DNA of 25,945 bases, from contig CAYZVM010000072.1 in assembly GCA_964481485.1 (NCBI GenBank), forward strand, positions 1 to 25,945, given 5' to 3'. The stretch is from M3007 sp964481485. Its GTDB lineage: Bacteria; Bacteroidota; Bacteroidia; Chitinophagales; Saprospiraceae. The translations under genes were made by a program, and so were the position numbers. Of this stretch, positions 6,910-13,538 are shown piece after piece. Positions within the stretch are counted from its first letter, which is position 1; each line of letters opens with the position of its first letter. Below the pieces are notes generated by a model. That model was not told the origin of the DNA. It worked only from the letters and a program-made list of their open reading frames with translations, and did no database searches.

Positions 6910-8391
6910 TCACGCCACTACTTTTCCCGGGTTCAAAATGCCGCGCGGGTCGAACACCCGTTTGATTTGCCGCATCAGGCGCAATTCCGTTTTGGAAAAA
7001 ACAATGTCCAAGTATTGGCGCTGCACTAATCCGATGCCGTGTTCGCCCGAAATGGTGCCGCCTTTGCTTTTTACGAAATGAAAAATCTCGCGGATGCCTT
7101 TGGGGACTTCCGTGTTCCAGCTGCGGTCGTCGAGATTCCCTTTCAAAATGTTGACGTGCAAATTGCCGTCGCCCGCATGGCCGTAGCAGACCGACTCGAA
7201 GCCATATTTTGCCCCCACATCTTTTACTTTTTTTAGCAAAAACGGCAATTCCGCGCGCGGCACCACGGTGTCCTCTTCTTTGTAAATCGAATTTTTCTTG
7301 ACGGCGTGGGCTACGTTGCGGCGCAGTTTCCACAGCGCGGTTTTGGTGGCGTCGTCGTCGGCAAAAAAGATTTCGCCGCAGTCGTAATTTTCCAACACCC
7401 GCGTCATCGTCTCGCAATCGGCCAGCAAACTGTCCAGGTGAAAACCGTCCACCTCGATGAGCAGGTGCGCCCCGTCTTCTTCCTGAATCGGCACGGGCGT
7501 TTCGCCGACATAGCGCACCGCCCAATCAATGGCGTTGCGCTCCATGAATTCCAGCGCGGAAGGTGTCACGCCTGATTGGAAAATCGCTGCCACCGCCGCG
7601 CACGCGCTTTCCGCCGAGCGGAACGGCACGAGCATCAGCAAAGTTTGCGTCGGGTGGGGTTGGAGTTTCAACACGATTTTGGTTACTACGCCGAGCGTGC
7701 CTTCGCTGCCCACTACGAGTTGGGTGAGGTTGTAGCCCGTGCTGTTTTTCAAGGTATTAGAGCCGGTCCAGATGATGTCGCCATTGGGCAGCACGACTTC
7801 GAGGTTGAGAACCCAGTCTTTCACCACGCCGTATTTCACGGCTCGGGGGCCGCCCGCGTTGGTGCTCACGTTGCCGCCGATAAAACTCCAGCCCCGGCTC
7901 GACGGGTCGGGCGGATAGAACAATCCCTTCTCTTTCAGCGTGTTTTGCAAATGCTCGGTGATAATGCCCGGCTCCACCGTGACTTGGAAGTTGCGCTCGT
8001 CTATGTTCAGAATTTGGTCGAACCGTTTCATCGAAATCACCAGCCCGCCGTGTATCGGCAGCGCGCCGCCAGCAAGCCCGGAGCCGCCGCCGCGAATCGT
8101 GACGGGTATGCGTTCCCGGTAGCAGATTTTCATCAAAGCGCTGACTTCGGCGGTGGAGCCGGGTTCGGCCACCGCCTCGGGGAGGTAAAGGAGGTCTTCG
8201 GTTTCGTCGTGTCCGCATTCGCGGCGGGTGCTTTCGTCCGTGTGGAGGTAGCGTTCGCTCACTGCGGCCTGCATTTCGGCCAGCGCGGACGCGGATATGG
8301 GGTGGAATACGCTACTTTTGCCCCGAATGGCGGTTGATGGTTGATGGTTGTTGGTTGTTCGTTTGCCGCTGTTTGCTGTTTGTTGACCCAT
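6910..8391 (-). CDS. FAD-linked oxidase (GlcD/D-lactate dehydrogenase type)
   Basis: This is an FAD-binding PCMH/VAO-type 2-hydroxyacid dehydrogenase. Visible are HDETEDLLYLPEAVAEP, the flavin loop TIRGGGSGLAGGALP, the region SFIGGNVSTNAGGPRAVKYG, GSEGTLGVVTKIVLKL, and the C-terminal catalytic and metal-binding marks CYGHAGDGNLHVNI and GGTISGEHGIG. It likely oxidises glycolate or D-lactate, feeding electrons to the quinone pool. There is no fused iron-sulfur domain. The start is uncertain. ATG 8391 gives 493 residues, but its first about 25 look like translated low-complexity intergenic DNA. ATG 8274 gives 454 residues but drops FHPISASALAE, which looks family-like. Confidence 0.9.
   Translation of the reverse strand: MGQQTANSGKRTTNNHQPSTAIRGKSSVFHPISASALAEMQAAVSERYLHTDESTRRECGHDETEDLLYLPEAVAEPGSTAEVSALMKICYRERIPVTIRGGGSGLAGGALPIHGGLVISMKRFDQILNIDERNFQVTVEPGIITEHLQNTLKEKGLFYPPDPSSRGWSFIGGNVSTNAGGPRAVKYGVVKDWVLNLEVVLPNGDIIWTGSNTLKNSTGYNLTQLVVGSEGTLGVVTKIVLKLQPHPTQTLLMLVPFRSAESACAAVAAIFQSGVTPSALEFMERNAIDWAVRYVGETPVPIQEEDGAHLLIEVDGFHLDSLLADCETMTRVLENYDCGEIFFADDDATKTALWKLRRNVAHAVKKNSIYKEEDTVVPRAELPFLLKKVKDVGAKYGFESVCYGHAGDGNLHVNILKGNLDDRSWNTEVPKGIREIFHFVKSKGGTISGEHGIGLVQRQYLDIVFSKTELRLMRQIKRVFDPRGILNPGKVVA
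8313..8320 (+). promoter_or_regulatory. putative -7 box (TACTTTTG) for the barrel gene at 8416
   Basis: TACTTTTGCCCC is a perfect Bacteroidota -7 box pointing right, about 96 nt before the barrel gene ATG. It lies within the 5' coding end of the divergent FAD oxidase if that gene starts at 8391, and the stretch after it is a TTG/GGT-rich tract. Confidence 0.5.
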
Positions 8392-8415
8392 CACTTTTCG
8401 TTTTCTACAGTTTTT

Positions 8416-9177
8416 ATGAAAAAAAAAATTTCCCTGATAATAGCCGTGTCGTGCGCACTGAGTGTGGCGGCGCAAAAATTCCGCGAACACCCCGAGGTTG
8501 ACGAAGACCGCAACAAAGGTAAAGCGATTTTGACGCACATAACCTTTGGCATACACTTGCCTGCGGGCGACATGGCCGACCGTTTTGGCAGAGACCTGAA
8601 TGTCGGCGGCGCGGTCGAATATTTGACCACCAACAACTTTTTATTCGGTGTAGAAGGACATTATATCTTCGGCACGAACGTGAAAGAAGACCCCTTGGAA
8701 ATCCTCCGAACACCGGAGGGCGACATCATCGGCAGCGACCTCACGGTGGCCTCCGTTGTATTGCGCGAGCGCGGGTTTTACCTCGGCGGCATGGTGGGCA
8801 AGTTGTTCACTTTCAAGGAAAAACGGGCCGGCATTCGCCTCACGCTCGGCGCGGGCGTGTTGCGCCACCATATCCGGGTACAGGACGACAACGGCAGCGT
8901 GACCCAAATCACCGGCGAATACGCCAAAGGTTACGACCGGCTCACGGGCGGTTTTGCGCTCAACCAGTTCATCGGCTGGCAACAACTCGCCGGCAACCGC
9001 CGCTCCAACTGGATTGCTGGTTTTGAGTTCAATCAGGGGTTCACCAAATCGCTGCGCGACTGGGATTTCAACGATATGCGCAAACTCGACGGCAGTCGCC
9101 TCGACCTTCGTTTCGGCGTCAGGCTGGCTTGGACGCTGCCGTTTTACATCGGCGAGCCGGAAAAGATTTTCTATTGA
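8416..9177 (+). CDS. outer-membrane beta-barrel protein, unrecognised family
   Basis: The 253-residue product begins with a signal peptide (MKKKISLIIAVSCALSVAAQ), chosen over an in-frame extension to 8341 that reads through low-complexity DNA. The rest alternates short strands with charged turns (THITFGIHLPAGDMADRFG, FLFGVEGHYIFGT, FYLGGMVGKLFTF, IRLTLGAGVLRHHIR, LDLRFGVRLAWTLPFYIG) and ends in an aromatic residue (IFY), as outer-membrane barrels do. kdtA begins only 18 nt after its stop, so the two are close and co-directional. Barrel plus LPS-core gene suggests an envelope role, but no function can be assigned. Confidence 0.82.
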   Translation: MKKKISLIIAVSCALSVAAQKFREHPEVDEDRNKGKAILTHITFGIHLPAGDMADRFGRDLNVGGAVEYLTTNNFLFGVEGHYIFGTNVKEDPLEILRTPEGDIIGSDLTVASVVLRERGFYLGGMVGKLFTFKEKRAGIRLTLGAGVLRHHIRVQDDNGSVTQITGEYAKGYDRLTGGFALNQFIGWQQLAGNRRSNWIAGFEFNQGFTKSLRDWDFNDMRKLDGSRLDLRFGVRLAWTLPFYIGEPEKIFY

Positions 9178-9183
9178 ATATGC

Positions 9184-9190
9184 TAATTTG
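9184..9190 (+). promoter_or_regulatory. possible degenerate -7 box before kdtA
   Basis: TAATTTG lacks one base of TAnnTTTG but is followed by C and, 5 nt later, by the GTG start of kdtA, the same close spacing seen at purK. It may give a leaderless kdtA transcript inside the short gap after the barrel gene. Confidence 0.3.
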
Positions 9191-9195
9191 CTGAC

Positions 9196-10611
9196 GTGGA
9201 AAAGGTGCTACTGCCGTTGTACGAAGTGCTGATGTGGTTGCTCGTCGTGGGCTTCCGGCTGGCCGCATTTTTTCATCCAAAAGCCCGATTGTGGGTGGAG
9301 GGGCGACGCAATTGGCGGGAAGAATACCGCACCGCGACAAACGAACAACGAGCAACAAACAACAAACAACGAACCCTCTGGCTTCACGCCGCCTCGCTCG
9401 GCGAATTTGAGCAGGGCCGCCCGGTCATCGAGGCTTTCCGCGAACAGCTCCCCGGTTGGCGCGTCGTGCTGACCTTTTTTTCTCCGTCGGGTTATGAGAT
9501 TCGGAAAAACTACCCACACGCCGATGTTGTCTGCTATTTGCCCGCCGACACGCGCCGCAATGCCCGCGATTTTTTGGAAATAATAAAACCCGACGTAGCC
9601 ATTTTTGTCAAGTACGAGTTTTGGGCAAATTACCTTTTTGAACTAAAAAAACGCGGCATCCCGACGTTGCTGGTGTCGGCGTTGTTTCGGGAAAAACAAC
9701 CTTTTTTCAGGTGGTATGGCGGATTTTGGCGAGGGATGCTGGGGTGCTTCACGCACATTTTTGTGCAAAATCAGGATTCGGCAAAATTGCTTGAATCCAT
9801 CATATCTCCCCCCTATCGGGGGGGCTGGGGGGGGCTAACCGTTGCGGGCGACACGCGGGTGGATCGAGTGTTGAAGATTGCGGAAGGGGCAAAGGAGAAT
9901 GAAATCGTCAGGGCGTTCGTGTCAACCCCACCACCGACCCCTCCCCCAATGGGAGGGGAGTCCGCGCCATTCCGTCGCGGTACGCGACGGGCTCCCCTCC
10001 CATTGGGGGAGGGGTCGGTGGTGGGGTTGAAAAACGTGTTCATCGCCGGGAGTTCATGGGAAGCCGACGAAGCCGTATTTCTTCCTGTTTTTCAAAAATC
10101 TGAATTTCAAAATTTCAAACTCATCATTGCGCCGCACGAGCCTGCCCTCGTAGGGCGGACTTTCCAGTCCGTCAGTACGATGCTGGCGGGCTGGAAAGTC
10201 CGCCCTACGTTGTACTCCGAAGCATCGTCTGACAACGTACCCGACGCTCGCGTACTCCTGATTGACAATGTGGGTCTGCTCAACTCGCTCTACCGCTACG
10301 GCAAAATCGCCTACATCGGCGGCGGTTTTGGGAAAGGAATTCACAACACTTTGGAGCCGGCGGCATTCGGGCTGCCCGTCATTTTTGGGCCGAAATATGA
10401 AAAATTCGAGGAAGCCCGGCAGTTCGTGGCGCGGGGCGGGGCGTTTCCGGTACACAACGCGGAGGAATTGGCGGCGGTGCTGAAAAAACTGCAAAACCCC
10501 GATTTTTACGAAAAAGCGGCGCGGGCGGTGCGGGGGTATTTGGAAGAGAGCCAAGGGGCGACGGAAAAGGTTTTGTCATTTTTGGAGCAATTTAAGGTCA
10601 AAAACCTCTAA
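9196..10611 (+). CDS. waaA: 3-deoxy-D-manno-octulosonic acid (Kdo) transferase with repeat-derived insertions
   Basis: Also called kdtA. The 471-residue product transfers Kdo from CMP-Kdo to lipid A precursor at the inner membrane. Family marks: an N-terminal hydrophobic anchor (about residues 6-26), LWLHAASLGEFEQGRPVIEA with the probable catalytic base Glu70, TFFSPSGYEI, KYEFWANYLFELKKRGIP, HIFVQNQDSAKLL, VAGDTRVDRV, APHEP and the C-terminal YIGGGFGKGIHNTLEPAAFG followed by LPVIFGP. The start is GTG, before MEKVLLPLYE-like sequence. It is longer than usual (about 405-430). The excess lies in four low-complexity or palindromic segments: residues 46-59, 203-214, 243-279 and 318-338. All are in frame, and every conserved motif lies outside them, so the enzyme is probably functional. 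Confidence 0.95.
   Translation: MEKVLLPLYEVLMWLLVVGFRLAAFFHPKARLWVEGRRNWREEYRTATNEQRATNNKQRTLWLHAASLGEFEQGRPVIEAFREQLPGWRVVLTFFSPSGYEIRKNYPHADVVCYLPADTRRNARDFLEIIKPDVAIFVKYEFWANYLFELKKRGIPTLLVSALFREKQPFFRWYGGFWRGMLGCFTHIFVQNQDSAKLLESIISPPYRGGWGGLTVAGDTRVDRVLKIAEGAKENEIVRAFVSTPPPTPPPMGGESAPFRRGTRRAPLPLGEGSVVGLKNVFIAGSSWEADEAVFLPVFQKSEFQNFKLIIAPHEPALVGRTFQSVSTMLAGWKVRPTLYSEASSDNVPDARVLLIDNVGLLNSLYRYGKIAYIGGGFGKGIHNTLEPAAFGLPVIFGPKYEKFEEARQFVARGGAFPVHNAEELAAVLKKLQNPDFYEKAARAVRGYLEESQGATEKVLSFLEQFKVKNL
9333..9373 (+). repeat. AAC-rich low-complexity tract inside kdtA
   Basis: Repeats of caaacgaacaac / aacaaac encode residues 46-59 (TATNEQRATNNKQR). The base pattern matches the AAC/ACC-rich tract between purK and purE (about 4577-4612) and, on the other strand, the tract before the barrel gene (about 8337-8388), so intergenic-type DNA appears to be translated here. 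Confidence 0.65.
9806..9836. repeat. C-run/G-run short palindrome inside kdtA
   Basis: Six C, then tatc, then seven G, then ct and eight G form a small C/G-run palindrome that encodes SPPYRGGWGGL (about residues 204-214) between QNQDSAKLL and VAGDTRVDRV, which are normally close together in the family. Confidence 0.7.
9923..10029. repeat. 107-bp palindromic element inside kdtA, perfect 38-nt arms
   Basis: The arm 9923-9960 is the exact reverse complement of 9992-10029. The 31-nt spacer holds a second perfect palindrome, ccgtcgcg / cgcgacgg (9972-9979 and 9983-9990, 3-nt loop). The element is translated as a Pro/Gly/Arg-rich segment (about residues 243-279) between RVDRVLKIAEGAKENEIVRA and NVFIAGSSWEADE, a linker in the family. 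Confidence 0.95.
10149..10209. repeat. 61-bp palindromic element inside kdtA, perfect 19-nt arms
   Basis: cgtagggcggactttccag (10149-10167) is the exact reverse complement of 10191-10209, and the stem continues inward as ccgtcag / ctggcgg with one wobble. It encodes about residues 318-338 after IIAPHEP. It shares the GACTTTCCA...TGGAAAGTC core with the palindrome upstream of rfbD. Confidence 0.95.
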
Positions 10612-10631
10612 AAATTTGGTTCCCACCTTCC

Positions 10632-10639
10632 TACTTTTG
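10632..10639 (+). promoter_or_regulatory. putative -7 box (TACTTTTG) of icd
   Basis: TACTTTTGCC, a perfect match to TAnnTTTG, lies 21 nt after the kdtA stop and 79 nt before the icd ATG, indicating that icd has its own promoter. Confidence 0.6.
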
Positions 10640-10717
10640 CCGCTTCAAAATTTTGCCCCTCACCATCCCCCTTCAACGCTCTCCAACTTATTCATCAACC
10701 TTCCTCAACATCAAAAA

Positions 10718-11983
10718 ATGCAAGGTTCTACTATCACTATCAAAAAAGGCAAACTGAAAGTACCTAACGACCCCATCATTCCATTCATAGAAGGTGATGG
10801 CACAGGAGCCGACATTTGGGCTGCATCGGTGCGCGTGCTCGACGCAGCCGTGGAAAAAGCCTACGACGGCAAAAAGAAAATCATCTGGAAAGAAGTGCTC
10901 GCTGGCGAAAAAGCCTTCAACAAAACGGGCAGCTGGCTTCCCGACGACACCCTCAAGGTCATTGACGAATACAAAGTCGCCATAAAAGGCCCGCTCACCA
11001 CGCCCGTCGGCGGCGGTATCCGCTCTCTGAACGTGGCCCTGCGCCAACAACTCGACCTCTACGCCTGTGTGCGCCCCGTGCGTTGGTTCAAAGGTGTGCC
11101 TTCTCCGGTGAAAGAACCCGGCCTTGTGGACATGGTGATTTTCCGCGAAAACACGGAGGACATCTACGCAGGCATCGAATACCTCACCGGCACACCAGAA
11201 GCTGACAAAGTGCTGGCTTTCCTGCAAAACGAAATGGGCGTCAAGAAGATACGTTTCCCAAAAACATCCTCCATCGGCATCAAGCCCGTGTCGAAAGAAG
11301 GTACCGAGCGCCTCGTGCGCGCCGCGCTCGAATATGCTTTCAAGTACAAGCGCAAATCCCTGACGCTCGTGCACAAAGGCAATATCATGAAATTCACGGA
11401 GGGCAAATTCAAAGATTGGGGCTACGAACTTGCCGAGCGCGAATACGGCGACCGCGTGTTTACTTGGGCGCAGTACGACCGCATCAAAGAAGCAAAAGGG
11501 GAAGAAGCCGCCAACAAAGCCCAAGCCGACGCGCTCGTATCTGGCAAAATGCTCGTGAAAGACAGCATCGCCGATGCCTTCCTCCAGCAAATCCTGCTCC
11601 GCCCGGCGGAATACGACGTGGTGGCTACCCTCAACCTCAACGGCGACTACCTCTCCGACGCGTTGGCCGCGCAGGTCGGCGGCATCGGCATCGCGCCGGG
11701 CGCCAACATCAACTACCTCACCGGCCACGCCATTTTCGAGGCCACGCACGGCACCGCGCCCAAATACGCGGGCAAAGACATGGTGAACCCCTCGTCGGTC
11801 ATCCTTTCCGGCGTGATGATGTTCGAGTACCTCGGCTGGGACAAAGCCGCCAAACTGATTGTCAGAGGCATCGAGCGCAGCATCCGCAAAAAGCGCGTGA
11901 CCTACGACTTTGAGCGACTGATGAAAGGAGCGACGAAGTTGAAGTGTTCGGAGTTCGGGTCGGAGATTATCAGCAATATGTGA
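10718..11983 (+). CDS. icd: isocitrate dehydrogenase (NADP+)
   Basis: The 421-residue product oxidatively decarboxylates isocitrate to 2-oxoglutarate in the TCA cycle. It is of the E. coli type: IPFIEGDGTGADIW, GPLTTPVGGGIRSLNVALRQ with the substrate-binding (and, in E. coli, phosphorylated) Ser in GGGIRSLNVALRQ, CVRPVRWF, VIFRENTEDIYAGIE, LVHKGNIMKFTEG, NLNGDYLSDALAAQVGG, and EATHGTAPKYAGKDMVNP, whose Lys-Tyr pair favours NADP. The C-terminus LKCSEFGSEII matches the family. ATG 10718 is chosen because it opens close to the family start; an in-frame ATG at 10616 precedes the promoter box. A strong bidirectional terminator follows. Confidence 0.97.
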   Translation: MQGSTITIKKGKLKVPNDPIIPFIEGDGTGADIWAASVRVLDAAVEKAYDGKKKIIWKEVLAGEKAFNKTGSWLPDDTLKVIDEYKVAIKGPLTTPVGGGIRSLNVALRQQLDLYACVRPVRWFKGVPSPVKEPGLVDMVIFRENTEDIYAGIEYLTGTPEADKVLAFLQNEMGVKKIRFPKTSSIGIKPVSKEGTERLVRAALEYAFKYKRKSLTLVHKGNIMKFTEGKFKDWGYELAEREYGDRVFTWAQYDRIKEAKGEEAANKAQADALVSGKMLVKDSIADAFLQQILLRPAEYDVVATLNLNGDYLSDALAAQVGGIGIAPGANINYLTGHAIFEATHGTAPKYAGKDMVNPSSVILSGVMMFEYLGWDKAAKLIVRGIERSIRKKRVTYDFERLMKGATKLKCSEFGSEIISNM

Positions 11984-12025
11984 TGCTATGACAATTCTTC
12001 GGAGGTCAAAGAATGTTTTTGGAGT

Positions 12026-12067
12026 AAAAAAAGCGAGGGTGCTGCGTGCGGCGCCCTCGCTTTTTTT
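12026..12067. terminator. bidirectional terminator between icd and the convergent gene
   Basis: Seven A, a 10-bp stem (gcgagggtgc at 12033-12042 with gcgccctcgc at 12051-12060, one wobble), an 8-nt loop, then seven T. It serves icd rightward and the minus-strand gene ending at 12092 leftward. Confidence 0.93.
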
Positions 12068-12091
12068 ATTCCAAACCAATTGGCAAGACAT

Positions 12092-13129
12092 TCATCTTTT
12101 GCCAATCTGAAACGCCATACCAATGGACGTCGCGCGAACTTTTGAATCAATTAGTCCGCGTGTGTAGCGCACAAAAACCGTGGGCCGGAGTTGTGGCAAA
12201 ATGGGCAGACAATACGACACGCCAGCCAAAAGACCATGTTCTTTGCTGACATCCAAGCGGATATTCGTTTGTGCTGGGTCGGGTGCGCCAGTGCCAGTCG
12301 CGGAATTTGTGCCGCGAAAATCGCGGATTTGGGCGAGGCCAAAATAGAACCCGCCAGACAAGGAGAGGCTGCGTTTTCTGCCAAAAGAAAGTTCCGGCAT
12401 GAGCGCCAAATAGGTGTTCAAGTATTCATACACCCCGTCCCGTCGGTAAATTACGGACTCATATACTGCCGTCGAGAGTACACCAACCCGCCGGCGCGTG
12501 ATGCCCAATTCAAGGTGGAGGGTAAGGGGCGTTTCGGGGAACACAAGGCCTACAGCCAATGCCAAATCCTGACCCGATAGTTGTTGAAATTCATCATCCC
12601 CGGAGAAGCCCAATTTGTGGCCGTAATGCTCAATAGGGAAATGGCTCTGATTGATGCCCGCCAACATTTGAAACCGCAATTTCAAAGGTTGCGACCGTTT
12701 GTGCCGAAAGTCCGTTTCCACGCCATCCGCTCGGAATGTGCAGTAGTTGTTGCCGGAAAAAAACCATTCGATTTGCCTTGGGTGTTCCGCCGTGCCGACA
12801 TTTTCCCACACTACGGCATCGTCGTCGTGTTGTGCGAGTTTGAAAAGTTGCGGCTTGCCGATGGAATCTGCGTACAAGGTCATCATCGCGTTGCCATCGA
12901 GCGGCGTTACAGTGGCGGTGCTGAGTTCAATAGTGTCGCCACAGAGGATGGAAAAAGTGCGGTTGTTCAGCGTTTGGTCATTTGTATAGTACCAAATCGA
13001 GTAGCAAACCGCCGTCCTGCCCGCTTGGTACCAAACACCTTCGAGGTCTTGGAGTGCCGCAACGGATTGACTGTGAACGGGAAAGAGAAAAAGGAGGCAG
13101 AGCGAAAAAAGGGAAAAGGTGTGTTTCAT
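12092..13129 (-). CDS. exported two-part protein: small N-terminal domain plus beta-barrel-like C-terminus
   Basis: The 345-residue product has a signal peptide (MKHTFSLFSLCLLFLFPVHSQS). Residues about 26-145 (LEGVWYQAGRTAVCYSIWYY, then ELSTATVTPLDG, and IEWFFSGNNYCTFRADGVE) resemble the lipocalin-like DUF6265 type of domain, in which a strand starts with L-x-G-x-W. The rest, from about residue 150 (LKLRFQMLAGINQS), reads as an outer-membrane barrel (LALAVGLVFP, LTLHLELGITRRRVG, SLSLSGGFYFGL, RPTVFVRYTRGL, SIGMAFQIGKR). It is probably an outer-membrane protein with a periplasmic or surface domain. No closer family is recognised. It ends at the bidirectional terminator it shares with icd. Confidence 0.75.
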   Translation of the reverse strand: MKHTFSLFSLCLLFLFPVHSQSVAALQDLEGVWYQAGRTAVCYSIWYYTNDQTLNNRTFSILCGDTIELSTATVTPLDGNAMMTLYADSIGKPQLFKLAQHDDDAVVWENVGTAEHPRQIEWFFSGNNYCTFRADGVETDFRHKRSQPLKLRFQMLAGINQSHFPIEHYGHKLGFSGDDEFQQLSGQDLALAVGLVFPETPLTLHLELGITRRRVGVLSTAVYESVIYRRDGVYEYLNTYLALMPELSFGRKRSLSLSGGFYFGLAQIRDFRGTNSATGTGAPDPAQTNIRLDVSKEHGLLAGVSYCLPILPQLRPTVFVRYTRGLIDSKVRATSIGMAFQIGKR

Positions 13130-13273
13130 ACGAAGAAAGCGGTTGGTTCAACTTGCCCGGATGACGCACCGTATTCCTTTCCCGTTTGGTTGCATTTCTC
13201 CTTTTAACAGAATTTTAAGGCGCAACCGCATTTCAGTTGAAATCGCTATCATTGCACTATAAAACTCAACATC

Positions 13274-13477
13274 ATGGCTTACCGTATCGTAGTTGACTTC
13301 GACCTCTGTGAATCCAACGGCATCTGCATGGACATCGCGCCCGAAGTATTCGAGGTGCGCGACGACGGTTTTCTCTATATTCTTCAAGAAGTTGTGGATG
13401 AAGAATTGTTGCCAAAAGTAGAAGAAGCCGTGCCGCGCTGCCCCACGCAGGCGATTTCCCTCGTGGAAGAGCCGTAA
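13274..13477 (+). CDS. small ferredoxin, probably [3Fe-4S]
   Basis: The 67-residue product carries Cys12 and Cys18 in DLCESNGICMDIAPEVFEV and Cys56 in VPRCPTQAIS. The central position of the usual CxxCxxC motif is Asn15, so only three cysteines can bind, as in the [3Fe-4S] ferredoxins that often serve cytochrome P450s. It is therefore a one-cluster electron carrier in the cytoplasm. No P450 or reductase gene is in the window. A weak -7 box (TATCATTG, 13247-13254) precedes it. Its stop codon lies inside a palindrome shared with the convergent gene. Confidence 0.9.
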   Translation: MAYRIVVDFDLCESNGICMDIAPEVFEVRDDGFLYILQEVVDEELLPKVEEAVPRCPTQAISLVEEP

Positions 13478-13538
13478 CGCCGACAGATTGTCGGCACACT
13501 AACGAACGATGTCGCCGATAGGCTGTCGGCGTTACGGC
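13471..13538. repeat. palindrome covering both 3' ends of convergent genes
   Basis: gccgtaacgccgacag (13471-13486) is the exact reverse complement of 13523-13538, spacer 36 nt, and the left arm overlaps a small gccgaca/tgtcggc hairpin. The ferredoxin TAA (13475-13477) lies within the left arm, and the TAG of the minus-strand DUF5723 gene (13540-13538) begins at the last base of the right arm. It may act as a shared termination structure; no T-run is present. Confidence 0.9.

Noticed and set aside
7576..8337. 253-codon plus-strand frame within the FAD oxidase
   Set aside because: It is the antisense shadow of the conserved oxidase; no signal or motif in the translation.
10688..12091. 467-codon open frame on the minus strand antisense to icd
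   Set aside because: It lies opposite a complete, well-conserved isocitrate dehydrogenase and its His/Phe/Val-rich product has no family features; it is a by-product of icd codon usage.
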